A DNA stretch of 64,000 nucleotides from Astropecten irregularis (GCA_963971285.1 OZ020265.1:446001-510000); one strand, 5' to 3'; positions 1 through 11,499 are shown, counted from the stretch's first letter. Made by a program: numbers and translations. Notes: generated by a model from the sequence alone, not told the origin.

Positions 1-152
1 ATACTGTGGCTGTTTTCCACTGTTTTCTTAAAAAGTGGGCACCGTATGGGACTGCAATTTTCACAGATGACTGTTTCTGTATCTTCCTTGATATTTTTGC
101 CCACGAATCTGTATTTCTTTGACAAAAACCAAAGTATGATATTACCTTTAAA
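1..152. repeat. TTAA-family foldback element, right end (family A)
   Basis: Ends in AAAGTATGATATTACCT next to TTAA. The same sequence recurs at 13438-13794, 15286-15797, 17719-18250, 20295-20517, 28080-28417 and 47935-48091. Confidence 0.7.
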
Positions 153-165
153 AAAGTGTCAGCAG

Positions 166-298
166 AATAGCGTTGCGCACTTGCGCTAAAAATAGCACCG
201 AACCTCAGACAAACATTGCAACGTGGCCATGCAAACGTGTGATGGAAGTATTTGTGCGCGTCGCGCGTGGTGTGACGTCATTAGTGCGGAACGCTATT
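166..298. repeat. small foldback element
   Basis: Inverted ends AATAGCGTTGCGCAC (166-180) and GTGCGGAACGCTATT (283-298), about 130 bp apart, with CpG-rich interior. No coding sequence. Confidence 0.55.
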
Positions 299-539
299 AG
301 CACTTTATTATAATTATTTTTTTTCAGAACGTGTACGTGTATGAAAAGATGAAAATGTATACATGCAGCTACCTATATTGTGCTCAGAAACTGCAGTCAT
401 AACATGACGGATTTCTAATTACGTCACGTTTTACGTCATTTTATATTCATTCACTGAGATAAAAATGGCTCTTAAAGAAATCTAACAAAAAACGTTTTTA
501 TTATTAATAATAATAAATAACTCCCAGATAGTTTACTTA

Positions 540-790
540 CTTATACTTACGCCTATCGCCCCTCCTGGGACATAGGCCGTCAACAAAGTTCCTCCAGGCA
601 GAGCGGTCCTGAGCCAGCGTCTCCAGATCTTTCCATGTGCGTCCCATTCTAAGATCTTCTAGCATCTGCCTCTGCGCCATGAGTTTCGAGGCCTTCCCCT
701 CTTCCTTTTCCCTTGAGGATTCCAAGTCAATGCCTGTCTAGTTATATTAGGCATCGGTTTTCGTAGGGTATGGCTTATGCCTAGGTCACA
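540..790 (-). pseudogene. 5'-truncated, frameshifted LINE ORF2 C-terminus
   Basis: On the minus strand one frame gives [17 protein letters not shown] then [14 protein letters not shown], and after a frameshift near 690 the next frame gives RTWKDLETLAQDRSAWRNF and VDGLCPRRGD. This is the familiar C-terminal tail of a non-LTR retrotransposon reverse transcriptase (HTLRK, GRPxxxWRR, AQDRxxWR). A short TAAG-rich stretch beside 535 may be its 3' tail. Dead fragment. Confidence 0.75.
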
Positions 791-1410
791 TTTGCTCACA
801 TTTGCCGCGGCCGCCGTGGATTCTAAAATATCTACGGCCAGTAACAATTATAGGGTCGCCGCAGTATTTCCACGGTAAAACACTGTAGCAGTCACATTGT
901 TAGGGTTGCCGCACGGCGTATTTTTAATTTATGGGGAGAAAAAACCTGCGGCTGCCGTCACATCCTTTAAAGTGATGACGCACGGTCGCCTTAGGGTGAC
1001 CCTGCGGCGGCCGTTGACAAAATGGAAGACGCAAGCTTGCTGCAAAGCGCCCGCAGCATACAATAAGTATTATAATGAGGGGTTTGCCATACACATAAAT
1101 ATTTTCCACGATGGTCATTTCATTGCAAAGTTTCCAAAGTGTTACGGATAGCGTGCGTCGAGCGTACGGGAACTGAAAAACCGTTCTACGGGATGGCTAC
1201 GGCGGGTCGAATTGCCACGGCGAACGTACAAATGAAAAGAGTTATAACTCCGCGCTATAACTCTACGGCCACCCCTACGGTCTGTAAAAATTAGGGATGT
1301 GCCGTAAGGCAACCCTGAGGCCGCCGCAGATTTTCGGCGGCCGCCGCACGTTTCTCTCGATTTTGGGTACAAACGGCCGCCGTACGCTAGCCGTATAGCA
1401 AATGTGACCG
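784..1410. repeat. CpG-rich foldback element
   Basis: Exact 13-bp inverted ends GGTCACATTTGCT (784) and AGCAAATGTGACC (1398). The interior is full of CCGCGGC/GGCCGCCG palindromic motifs, unlike the AT-rich surroundings. The short ORFs in it show no protein similarity I recognise. Confidence 0.6.
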
Positions 1411-1799
1411 AGGTATAATCCACCTCCATCGTCTCTGCAAGAGCTCCACCTCAATGGGTGACTGATGAGCAAGCTCCCACAGATCTTGGTTACTGATAAC
1501 CTCAGGCCAGAAAATCTTAAAATAGTTATTGTTATTTAAATACAGCGCGTGACGCGTGACCCCGCGTCATGCATCGCGCGCAATTATAATAATCGATTTG
1601 CATACTATACTGTATGCCACGCCTACTATACTATACTACGCATTCGTATTATACACATCACATAGTTGTCACGTTTTATATTTAACTTAAAGTCCACTAC
1701 CAAAGTACCATTAAAAACTGATGTATTGCTTCTGTTGAGTTTAATACTCAGCCTACCTTTTTGTTGCAAGATACCTGAGAACGACTTCACACTGAAACC

Positions 1800-4700
1800 A
1801 TGAAGAATTTGGGTCTGATGCTGCTGCTCGTTTGCGTTTTCTGTTTCGGTGAGTGAAAGTGTAAACGAGAGTTGTTTGCTGTCGTGTTTATTTTGTTCAT
1901 AGGCCTAAAGTAAATCGTATTAGGAATAGTACTCGTCATATCCCGACCGAATTCGACGTGACCTCGCTCAACATTATTCATGAATGCATGACCGGCATTA
2001 TCCATTTCTCACTCGGTAAGCTAGTAACAACATATTATTTTCAAACCCAGGCTATCGATACCGTTGTGGGAACACTCTTACCCACTTTCGCGGCTTTTTA
2101 ATAATCCACGGAGAGCTCGCTCTAACGGAAGTTAATCAATGGAGGACACCAATCCATCATGTCTATCTATGAATGCGCGTTTTTATCATTGTGCCGTCTA
2201 CTAACTTCCTATTATCGTATATATACGTACGTGTGTGTTGAGTGTTATTTTTGTAACACAGACTTGATCTCTTCAAAATACCACTAAGTCGAAGTAATAC
2301 TAAGTAAAAGAACCCCAAACCTTGCCAGATTTTATTGCCAGATTGCCTGTTAACTCTCAGATGTGTGGGTTAGCGTGCAATAGTATCCCACAAGGATTTC
2401 AGACATGGCTTCTACAGTTAACTAATTAAACTTAGCAGAATGTACAATGTTGAAATTTTCGGTAAAATCTCAGTACAAGTTAACATGTTGCCCAGGTACA
2501 TTGTTGCTGAAAACTTTGTCAGTGTCCGCGCCGCGAGCCGGGTAAATCACTTACAATAATTTGTATAACATGTCGCAGTATTAACATTTCGGTAACTAAT
2601 TATGTTGGCTAAAACCAATTGAGGAAATGGAGCGTGAGGGCTTAATACAGTTTGATTTTTTAGGGAAATAATTTTTGTGGGGGATCTGAGTGAAAATAAA
2701 ACTTGTGGAGTATGTGGACTATGCACACTAACCCCAAACAAAAGTAATGTGAGAACAAACATGCATATGTGTGAGTTTAGTACACTCAAAAAATATGTAC
2801 TAGGCTTATGCCAATCTCCCCTAGGAACGGGGATAGTAATTAGTATATAATAGGCCTAGTATTTTAAATACACTGCTGCAGACTGCTCATCAATTAATAA
2901 AATTATTGCCATTTTTACGTTCCGATCATATAGCAGCACCTTTCTTAAATGCTTAATGGACTTTAAAGGTCCAATTAATCATCGATCATTATTGTCTTAC
3001 GTATGACTTTGAGATGTAGTAGGCCTAATTATAATGTATGGGGCCAATTTCATAGAGCTGCTTAGCACACAAAATTGCTTAGCACAAAAAAGTTTGCCCA
3101 ATAAAACAAACCATTGAAAATTCCTTTTGATATTATGGTCAGCAAACAACAGCCAAAGAACAATCACAAGCGATACACAACAAATGGCAATTTTGGTTGA
3201 TAGTCCTGTTGTTAGTAATACAGAAATGTCATGCTTAGTGAATTGCTGATTCAGTGTGCGTGCAAGTGCTGTATACATATACAGGGTGTCCCAGAAAAAA
3301 CGCAACACTGTGTCGGGACCCATTATGTTAAAATTAAACTGCTTAACACTTCAAGATTCAGATATGTAATACAGCCAAGTCTTGGCTATCACCATGTATA
3401 ATTAAAGCATGATATGGTTGGGATGAAATTGGCGACAATATGACCAATTGACATGATTGAAAGAGTACTCCTTAAAAACAAATTTGCAAGGATAACCCGT
3501 AGTCCCCCCCCCCCCTATAGTTGTCAATACACACATAATGTGTATGAAAGGAAAATGAAAATCGGGTTTTGGGGTTGGGTAATTCAGTCTTAGTTTTTGC
3601 ACTAAATGTTAGTCCAATTTTGCTCAAATTCTACATGGTGATAGCCAAGACATAGTTGTATCACATATCTGAATCTTGAAGTGATAAACAGACGTATACT
3701 GAATTTTCATAAAATAGTTCTCGGCACAAGACTAGTGTTGCCTTTTTTTTTGGGACACCCTGTATAGGGGAGAGTGAATAGAGAACTATGTGTCGATCAG
3801 TTCATGCTTACACTGGTGGTCCACAGGAAGTGAAAGTGGCTATTGTGATGGAGGTCACGAATTTTGCATAATAATGGGCGTAATCGTGTTGACATTATTC
3901 AGTTGTGCTACAGCTACTGTATTGCTCTGGATGAGCATAGAGTACTAGGAGTCTTTATTTCCGATTTCACGAAGTAGCACTAATCTGTGTGAACTTACCA
4001 TAGAGTTAAATTATTAAACGTATGGGAGATACTGACAACTCAATAGATTAATGCATTAATTAGTAAGTTCGTGAAATCCAGCACCGCGCACGATCGAGTT
4101 CACTTTGCCTGATATTCCAGTGAGTGCTGGTCAGTTCGAATTCGTACAATTTTCTAACTCTACAATGACACTCATCCAGTGAAAGTGTAGCTTTTGTCAT
4201 TTAGCCTTGGCTTTACAAACTTCGCATAGGAGTATTGTGTTCACAGTTCGCAATGTTTTGTTGCTATAAGCGCACACGGCCATGAAATTGGTCCCGTATT
4301 CTCATGCACATAGGGGCCTACGTTATATCCGGCTTGGAATTCCTTTGAGAAGAGATAGGGCTGAGACCTTATATTTTTCTTCAGTGAAATGGAAACTGGA
4401 TTTTATCAACCACTGTACCGATCAAGGTACAATGCTAATTTTTCCACTCTATAGCAAACCGAAGCCTGTGGTTCGAACTATGCCCTAGAAAACGAGCAGT
4501 TATGCAAAAAATAAGAACACAATGCAATGATGTAGGCTATGACGATTGCTGTAAAGTGCTAAGTAATGGACCCACACGACGTGCAGCGATGTAAATGTAC
4601 AGGAATTGTATACAGGTCATACACGCAGAGTCACACAATAAATGCAAGCATTGCTATTGTTGTATATGTATAAAACCTGAATCTGTGATTATTTGTTGGT

Positions 4701-7700
4701 GCACACTATCAGTGTACATATACTTCTGCCATTTTAATAAGCAAAACCCATTGTCATCAGCTTCGTATTTATATAGGAAAATTGGCAGCCCCATGGGCGA
4801 GCGCTAAAATATTGCAGCCCTTATTCCAACTTCTGAGTGGGAAAAAAAAATCGGACAATTTGAAATTTGAATCTTGATTTGTTTATTCCTTCCTCCATGT
4901 GCAATTGTGCACGGTTTGTTCATTGCATTGGATTGCCAATAACCTCAACAATACGGCTATTTTTGTTGCCTTTGCTTTTTTGCGCCACCGCACGTCTAAA
5001 AAATGGCGCCAGGTGCACGGCCCCCCCCCCCCCCCCGCCCCTCCCCCGATACGCCATCACTGACCAGAGAGCTAAAATTTGAGAAACACGGTCGTTAGTA
5101 AACGAAAACAACAATGAAATAATTAAAAACAAAGTAACATTTTAGGTTATTAAACAAAGTGATTAATTAGAACTTGAATAGAAATTATTCATAAATATCT
5201 GTAAGGGAGATTTAAAAATGTGAACGATCTTGATTTCCAAGCAGCATAGTGATTGTGACGTCATAATGCATTATCACTAAGGCGACTCGAGAACGAAAAC
5301 GTCAGAGTAGTCTTTGTGAAATCCATGTTTAAAGGGATTGCATACGTTTGGTAATTTGAGCCTATTGTTTGTTTCAAACCAATATAATTGTATATATATA
5401 CCATAAAACTAACATGTGAAAGTTTCAATTCAAAAGGTGGTAGCGTTTGTGAGATTTTGGCGACAAACTAGAGCGGTTATTTCACGCCAGATAACAGTAA
5501 GTCAATAGCTGAGAAGCGTTACGGCCATAACGCTTCTCAGATTCATAATTTTTGGAGATAAAAATTGACATATTTTTCCATAACCGCGGTACTTCGAATT
5601 GAACGTTTCTCAATATGCATTATACTATCCAAAGCAGCTGTACTTCTCACCAAGTAAGTTTTTATTGCCATTAATTGTCAGAGTCATTACCAAACGTATG
5701 CAATGCCTTTAAAGGTACAGCACAGGATTGGTTGCATACCCAAACATAAATGTCCACATATTTAACTTATAACTTGAGATGGTGCTGGTAGAAACATACC
5801 ATCAAAATATATCCACCTGAAATAAATGTATTTATCAAGAAATTAGTCAAACAAACGGGCCGAAAACATGTTTGATCTCGGGGTAAGAGATGAATAGTTC
5901 TTCTAGATATTCTACGGTGCTTTATGCTTTATTTATTATAAGATCAAAACCATTCTTTATGTTTTATAAGAAAATTGAGTTATTCGTTTTATTTTTCTCG
6001 AGTGACTCAGATGTCCGATTGAGCTCAAATTTTCACAGGTTTATTATTTCATGTATCAGACAAAGTGTGAGTGTTGTTCTGTGACCTTTACCATGCATGA
6101 ATTATACATTTTAATATCTTTGCATGGCTGTACATGCCGGGGAACTGATCTTAAGTTCACAATGCTGTGCTACTGCTCGCAACCTTGACAGCAATTCGTG
6201 TACAGTGTACATGTCAGAGATGCAATCACAAGATGCAATCACAAGATGCAGTGCATTCAATATTCGCCCTTTCTCCCCATTAACGATCGTGCATGCCGTT
6301 GCTTCAGCGGGCGCCATGGAAACGAGCCAGGACAAATTATAATAATAGGCGTTGCCGCAGTATAGTCATGTCAGCCATGACCCTTCGCTAACCTTGGATG
6401 AGGCTACGGCTCACTGGACTTCACACTGTCATAGTATCTATTCCGTATATAGCCGTAGCCAAAGACCTCATTATTTGGATGCATGTTTATTATTATAAAA
6501 TAAAAAACTGAATATAAGACTTTGCGGTAACGCTATAAGACATAGAAATAGGCTCTTAAACCCTATGTTAGGGGAAAATGTTTTGCTATAAAAATCAACG
6601 TTAGGGAGAAATCGGCTGTTAGGGAGAAATTTTCACTTGGCCCCAACGTTTCAAGTACCTTTTAAAGAAGCATTGTTACTGTCCATTCTTTGATATAAGA
6701 TGGAGAATGCTCTCATTAGTAGAATATAATCAATTTCAAGTCGATCGGGTTGGAGGTTATTTAGAAATAGGTAAATAAAGTTTGTGCATGACCCCATGGA
6801 AATTTCGCCCTAAAGAAAAACCCCAAAACGGTTGCTGTTAACATTATTATTGTTATACTATTTATTATTATTATTTGTGTGTGTGTGTTTGGCTCTGAAA
6901 AGAGCCGGTTAACTCGACACTCCGGCCAATATACTCTTTATCTGGCCGTCTTCAGGGAAATGCCATAATAGTTATTTTCCGACCTGACGTTTTGTTTTCT
7001 ATAAGAAAAGAAAACGCTGTCCTATTTTGTCATGTCTATGTTAGGCCTACGTTCTGAAACGATTAAATAATTCATAAATAAAAGAAAAGACGTACAGCCG
7101 GTTTGTGGTCGACGTTGCGACTGCACGGATTGCTTATAATCACGCGTTACGACCATCGTAAAGAAAAAAACAAAAACAGGCGCCGATTTGACGTGATTTC
7201 GACGGCGTTAAGACTATCGTTATCGGCAGTGAAAGAATAATGGAAATGCTGAGTATACATGACTGTACACAAATAAATATAAACAGCAGTCGTAAGAGTG
7301 GACCAAATTTATCTTCCGACGAAATGTTCCCCGACAACGGCGTTCGTCTGATTGTAGTGTTCACACTTGAATAAAGACCCATTGCGATAGACGCCATGTT
7401 TGATGTAGTTAGACGCCATGTCTGATGTATTTTCCTACTGCGCGTTAAAGAATCGTCATGCGACAGAAGTTTCAGGGCAGCACTAGCTCTTTTAGCTTCA
7501 GTTTTAATGAAAAACCACATCCTATTTCAGCATTATGGATAACAAAGACGAAACCAGAGCCGAGCTTTTAGAAAGGCAAATTTCATACTTTTTTTGTCAG
7601 AACGTGTATTCCCGTAAGACGCTTTTTGAATCGATCTGCGCACAAGTTCGAAAACGAGGCTGTCTGTGTTCGCTTCTCAAACACGTCCGTGCGTGTACAT

Positions 7701-9710
7701 ACACAATGCACATTCACTGTCTGCTAGAGCGAAGCACGCCAACTCGTACATGAGCTGAGAGTGTGATGTTCGTCGTGTATAGCATGCAGGCCGTACCGTG
7801 TCGAGTGGCCGCGGTTTGGGGCTGCGGCGGCCGAAATTCACCATCACAGAGAGCCTCGGTTTCAATGAGGACATGCGCAGACGGCGCCTAATGTGAAATC
7901 CCTCTTTAAGTGGTACGTGCTTAACGGGCGTGTATAGCTTACAACGTTGGTATAAGGGTGACAAAACACCACTCGCACTTTGTCTAATCCAGCATGTACA
8001 TGAAATAATAAACCTGTGAAAATTTGAGCTCAATTGGAAATCTGAGTCACGAGAAAATAGTGAAAACCCGACTCAATTAAATTTTGTCTTATAAAGCATA
8101 AAGATGTTTGATCTTGCCAAGATAAAAAATTGTGTTGGTGTTTAGCTTTACTGGCTCTCTCTGGATAAATACACCATTTCAGGCGGAAATATTTTAACGA
8201 TATGTTTCTACTAGTGACCAGCACGATCTTCATACCCTGAAAGTTATACGTAAATCTGTGAACATTTCTGTCTAGTTATGTTACCAATCGGGTTGGCGTA
8301 GCAGTTCTTTCCTCGCCTTTCACCTCTGTGGACCGGGTTCAAGTCCGGCTCGGTTCACAAGTGGATTGGGTTCTCATTCCTTACCTGATTCCATGGGTTT
8401 TACCCAGAATATTTCTCTGGGGTTTCCCCCCCACTTCTAAAACTGTATCTTCTTCTCATCATCTTTCCATAATAGGCTTCATCAGGCTTTTGAGCTACAG
8501 TGCCTGTGACACTTTTGAAGAATCCTTGTGTCAATACCGGAAATAAATAATAATATTTGGATTCGATTCACCCCGCTGACCCTAGCTAGCTCGGTGGCCT
8601 AGCGGTATGACATCTGCACTAGTAAGCAGGAGGTCGTGGGTTCGAATCCCACCTGAGCCAGCATGTGATTGTTTTCACGTGCACTCACAAGCACTGAGTA
8701 TACAGTGCTTATCCTCATCGGAGAAGGGCAAGCCTAATTTGCATAATAATGATAATAATCCTGTACCTTTAACGGTCATTGTTCTGTTTCGTACATCGTT
8801 TTTTGTGCAGGCTTTTCTCACGCCGTGAGATGCTACAAGTGTGAATACACCAATGCAGTCCCGTCATACAATCCCTTCTGTGACGTCGACTTCGACGCCA
8901 ATGCAGCAGGTGCCGAGGCTTCAATCGTTGAATGCGCTGGAGTATGCGCCGTAAGTTGTTACCATTCATGACTGAAATCCCATTGGGAGACTTTTGATAA
9001 CCGGTCTTCAACATAGATATCAGAAGAGTAAAATATTAGATGGGAAACGCGTATCAGACGCGCATTCAGTGTGGTGCTGCCATTAGTCACGTGAATGAGG
9101 CTAAACAAAATTTAAAATGTGTGTAAAGTTCCAGTGGCTATTCAAGTCCGAATGGGAATTTACCTTGAGCAACTTAATATGGATATAAAGACATTAGCCC
9201 TTTTACTCTGCTAATTTGATGTTGCTTTTTTATTCCATTTTACCATTGCGCATCGCCTCATTCACGTGACCTTTTAGCGCGTCCATGAGCAGCAAAAAAG
9301 TTTTCTGCACAAGTAATGGCAGGCGAGCACGCGTTTCCCATCTTTTATTCTTCCGATATCTATGGACTCGACTGAATATCCAACGTCATTTTCCCTCGTT
9401 CGACATCGCTTTCAGAACGTTTTTGCCTGGTACATATTTGAAGGAATGTTTGCATGTATCTTGTACTCTCTTGTTCTTACAGAAACGTAGCGGTGGGATT
9501 GTCGGTTTGATAGGTGTGGAGCGGTTATGCGAGCTGAACCAGACCCTAATTGACGCATGCTCCAACGGCTGTGGCTCTGTACCCGGTTTAGACATCGGTG
9601 GATGCGAGCACTGCTGCACTACTGACCTGTGTAACAGCGCAGGCGTGGTGACCTTTGACCTGCTGCTGACCGTAGCCATCTTGTCCGTGATGGCCTTGTT
9701 CAAGTTCTAG
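1800..9710 (+). CDS. Ly6/uPAR (LU, three-finger) domain protein 1, GPI-anchored; three exons
   Basis: Coding exons are 1800-1848, 8811-8950 and 9483-9710, all with GT-AG borders; intron phases are 1 then 0. The joined product is 138 aa. It begins with a signal peptide (MKNLGLMLLLVCVFCFG), followed by the LU-domain start RCYKC, and closes with the LU hallmark CEHCCTTDLCN. Then come small residues (NSAG) and a hydrophobic tail ending at the stop (VTFDLLLTVAILSVMALFKF), as expected for a GPI-anchor signal. Family knowledge: LU proteins are small disulphide-bonded surface or secreted proteins; the ligand cannot be read from sequence. The start was chosen because it is the only ATG giving a signal peptide in phase with exon 2. 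Intron 1 (1849-8810) is very long and repeat-filled. A paralogue lies downstream on the same strand. Confidence 0.87.
1855..3040. other. intron 1 of Ly6 gene 1, first part: no feature recognised
   Basis: AT-rich, no exon-like frame, no clear repeat except a short piece near 2869-2905 resembling the inverted end of the 55-bp-minisatellite foldback (CTGCTGCAGACTGCTCATC). Confidence 0.5.
3041..3255. repeat. family C repeat (GGGCCAATTTCAT foldback), right end lost
   Basis: Starts GGGCCAATTTCATAGAGCTG; further copies at 10817-11060, 12153-12388, 28029-28445 (interrupted), 41217-41459 and 63656-63879. Complete copies end in the inverse (CAG...ATGAAATTGGCCC). Confidence 0.7.
3280..3764. mobile_element. 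Tc1/mariner-type MITE with TA duplication
   Basis: Inverted ends CAGGGTGTCCC (3282) and GGGACACCCTG (ends 3762), each flanked by TA. Internally a second long inverted repeat around AGCCAAG(A/T)C and TCAAGATTCAGATATGT makes the unit foldback-like. No transposase; non-autonomous. Confidence 0.7.
3959..4086. repeat. family E repeat (ends in GTGAAATCCAGCAC)
   Basis: Diverged copy of a palindromic repeat also at 10444-10603, 26212-26330 and 27558-27713, each ending near CTTAGTG..TGAAATCCAGCAC. Confidence 0.5.
5021..5047. repeat. poly-C tract
   Basis: Near-homopolymer of C, inside intron 1 of Ly6 gene 1. The surrounding 4087-5328 shows no other feature I recognise. Confidence 0.8.
5329..5712. mobile_element. 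TTAA-flanked foldback element B, copy 1
   Basis: TTAA, then AGGGATTGCATACGTTTGG, mirrored at the right end (CCAAACGTATGCAATGCCT, TTAA 5709-5712). A second copy in inverse orientation lies at 52498-52882. The interior contains GAGAAGCGTTACGG with its inverse, so it is strongly self-complementary. Non-coding. Confidence 0.75.
5709..6114. mobile_element. TTAA-family element A2
   Basis: Shares the TTAA at 5709 with the preceding element and runs through GCTGGTAGAAACATACC, ATCTCGGGGTAAGAG and GAGCTCAAATTTTCACAGG to TTAA at 6111. Other copies: 7945-8286, 20030-20290, 22238-22598, 37895-38258, 53380-53665. Confidence 0.6.
6396..6471. repeat. short foldback
   Basis: GAGGCTACGGCT and AGCCGTAGCC face each other across about 40 bp; a relic of a longer element. 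Confidence 0.4.
6878..6962 (-). repeat. repeat ending in a histone-type 3' stem-loop
   Basis: On the minus strand: CCTGAAGA, a hairpin built from CGGCCA and TGGCCG, then GTGTCGAG, then GGCTCTTTTCAGAGCC (6891-6906) and a CA repeat. Homologous copies at 54393-54480 (+) and 31865-31905 (-), and a partial one at 45833-45880 (+). The arrangement resembles degenerate hammerhead motifs of Penelope-like retroelements. Confidence 0.55.
6963..7944. other. intron 1 of Ly6 gene 1: no gene recognised
   Basis: Moderate GC, ORFs on both strands (126 codons minus at 7140-7520; 72 codons plus at 7535-7753) without recognisable domains. Probably repeat sequence. Confidence 0.4.
7945..8286. repeat. family A2 element, inverse orientation
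   Basis: Contains CACTTTGTCTAATCCAGCAT, GAGCTCAATTGGAAATCTGA and CCTGAAAGTTATACGTAAAT as in the other A2 copies. Confidence 0.6.
8287..8555 (+). mobile_element. tRNA-derived SINE, family Sb
   Basis: A head with the B box GGGTTCAAGTCCGGC is followed by TTACCTGATTCCATGGGTTT and a body that recurs inverted at 15010-15270 and in part at 45925-46075. The tail is AATAAATAATAATA. Confidence 0.65.
8585..8752 (+). mobile_element. tRNA-derived SINE, family Sa
   Basis: The tRNA-like head 8587-8661 has a good acceptor stem (GCTCGG with CTGAGC) and T arm (GTGGGTTCGAATCCCAC) but a poor D arm. The body AGCACTGAGTATACAGTGCT and tail AAGCCTAATTTGCAT recur inverted at 14684-14810, so this is a SINE rather than a tRNA gene. 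Confidence 0.7.
8985..9030. repeat. half copy of the CGCATGCGC foldback (family J)
   Basis: GGGAGACTTTTGATAACCGG then TCTTCAACA matches one end of the elements at 49349-49498 and 53188-53327. Confidence 0.4.
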
Positions 9711-9721
9711 TGGAGAAACAA

Positions 9722-9727
9722 AATAAA
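9722..9727 (+). promoter_or_regulatory. poly(A) signal of Ly6 gene 1
   Basis: AATAAA 11 bases after the TAG stop at 9708-9710. The 3' UTR would be very short, which is unusual but plausible. Confidence 0.5.
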
Positions 9728-9759
9728 GAACTGCACCGAAATCACCGTTTTCAATTATT

Positions 9760-10440
9760 TTGTGCAGTTTGTTTGCATTGGGAGTTTTTATACATGTACT
9801 ATAATCCTTTTGTAACATGTCTTTCTCCCCATTTGTTGTTTTTTTACATGTAAAACCCTCAAAAAAGTTCTGCAACCCATCGTTTTATGAGAGATATCTT
9901 TATTGTTGCTGATCTATGAACGGTGAAACTGGTATCATTGGAAAGCTTCATTATTCCTCTTTACAATGATGTGTCATTTGTTGAGATTATGTCATCATGG
10001 AATGTGCATTTCTCCCGAATAAAGGGCAAAGTCAGAAATGAAATTTTGCAAAATGCAAATGAGAATACACCATGTTTGGACCGTGCTTTCACTCATAAGC
10101 GCATCACCACCATTCATCAAACTCAGTCCAATGAATCCATCCTTTAAACAATTAGGAATTCACTGCTGAAAACAACGAATTTTGCAATATTTCATTTTTG
10201 AAATTGCTGCATATGTATCAGGACTGTACATTCCACGATTGCATTAGCATAACAAAATACATCATTGTAAAGAGGAATAATCACGCTTTAGTAAGGATAC
10301 CAGTTTTCACCAATCATAGATTATTAACAAAAAATATCTCATCCCTCAAACTTGAGTTGCAGAACTTTTTGAGGAGTTTAGTTAAGTCCACTAACACCAA
10401 GAACGTGTGAATTGTTTTTTATATTATTATGTGATTTAAG
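9760..10440. repeat. foldback-like sequence downstream of Ly6 gene 1
   Basis: Parts of 9850-9960 (CAAAAAAGTTCTGCAACCCA, GAGATATCTTTATTGTTG) recur inverted at 10262-10375 (AGTTGCAGAACTTTTTGAGG), with AAACTGGTATCATTG mirrored as AAGGATACCAGTTTTCACC. Long imperfect inverted repeat of about 520 bp, no gene. Confidence 0.6.
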
Positions 10441-10443
10441 ATG

Positions 10444-10603
10444 AACTGGGGTCGATTTTGCAAAACCCCAAGATGAATCTGTAGTGTGAATCTGTCTGAA
10501 TTGCTAACCGACATGTGATGTCACAATATAAATCACCATGGTGATATTGACAACTCATCTTAGGATTGATCTTATAGTGTTTTTGGTGAAATCCAGCACA
10601 GAA
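10444..10603. repeat. family E repeat
   Basis: Contains GATGTCACAATATAAATCAC and CATCTTAGGATTGATCTTA, mirrored sequence typical of this family. Confidence 0.6.
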
Positions 10604-10656
10604 CATTCATTGTATTACGCGCTGCCGCTCAGGCAGAGTAACGCGAGTCGGGAACA

Positions 10657-10770
10657 GGGGTCGTACGATCGATCGTAACTCGAGTCATAACCACGTAGGG
10701 CTGCAATGCATCATTCAAGTCCTACGATTGATAGTAAGTTACGATGAGTTCGGTGAAATCGACCTCTGGA
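10657..10770. repeat. family D repeat (GGGGTCGATTTCAC palindrome)
   Basis: Contains CGATCGATCGTAACTCGAG and GATAGTAAGTTACGATGAG. Further copies: 21290-21437, 24942-25318 (three in tandem), 40385-40536, 40802-40945. Confidence 0.65.
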
Positions 10771-10816
10771 GTGATTTGGTCCAAATTTCCAAAGAGCCGA
10801 TTTCGCCCCCAAATCT

Positions 10817-11060
10817 GGGGCCAATTTCATAAAGCTGTTAAGCACAAAAAATTGCTTAGCATAAAAATGTGTTGCTCAATAAAACAAACCGCCATTAAAA
10901 ATTTAATTTGATATTCATGGTCAGCAAACAACAGCCAAAAAGCAATCACAAGTGATACACAACACGTGGAAATTTGCTTGTTAACCCTGTTTTTATTAAG
11001 ACAGAAATGTCATGCTTAGCAAATCATTTGGTGCTTAACAGTTTTATGAAATTGACCCCT
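10817..11060. repeat. family C repeat, complete copy
   Basis: Inverted ends GGGGCCAATTTCAT and ATGAAATTGACCCC; interior GTCAGCAAACAACAGCC as in the other copies. Confidence 0.75.
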
Positions 11061-11237
11061 AAATAACATGAAGAGTTTCCCTATAATTATTAATGTTTAG
11101 AAATGAATTTGTATGCAGTTAGACGCATGTCAACTCGTTATCCTTTTCTTTTATGATAAATACTCAGTAATGATGTACATAATACATTATTTGTTAGCAG
11201 AATTCTGTAAATAATCGACAACGTTTTGACAAGTAAA

Positions 11238-11480
11238 ACTATTTCTGGATAAATACAGCATTTGAGGGGGCAAAATAATTTAAATGATATGTTTCTACCA
11301 TCACCATCTTCTAACCCTGAAAGTTATACGTAAATGTGTGAACATATGTGTTTTTATTTGTTACCAATGTTGTACATGCCTTCGACGGAACTATAATAAG
11401 AAAACATCAAATGGAGATGAAAGCACATTATGGTAGAAACATATCGTTTAAATATTTTTCCCCCTCAAATGCACATAATT
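11238..11480. repeat. fragments of family A facing each other
   Basis: CTGGATAAATACAGCATTTG with GTTTCTACCATCACCATCTT, then inverted GGTAGAAACATATCG. Two partial copies, head to head. Confidence 0.5.
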
Positions 11481-11499
11481 ATGGCTGAATTTTGAGCTA

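Noticed and set aside
3282-3762. Active mariner transposon
   Set aside because: Under 500 bp with no transposase reading frame; only the ends and the TA duplication are transposon-like.
6891-6906. Histone gene 3' end
   Set aside because: No histone reading frame upstream on the minus strand; the stem-loop belongs to a repeat family with relatives at 31881 and 54453.
7140-7520. 126-codon ORF on the minus strand
   Set aside because: No recognisable domain, no supporting splice or promoter context, competing frames on the other strand; likely chance or repeat-derived.
8587-8661. Possible tRNA gene
   Set aside because: The acceptor and T arms pair, but the D arm is poor and the sequence plus its 3' body recurs at 14684-14810; it is a SINE head.
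9285-9482. In-frame extension upstream of Ly6 gene 1 exon 3
   Set aside because: Acceptor TTCTTACAG at 9482 fits the exon 2 phase and the LU fold; the extension has no LU similarity.
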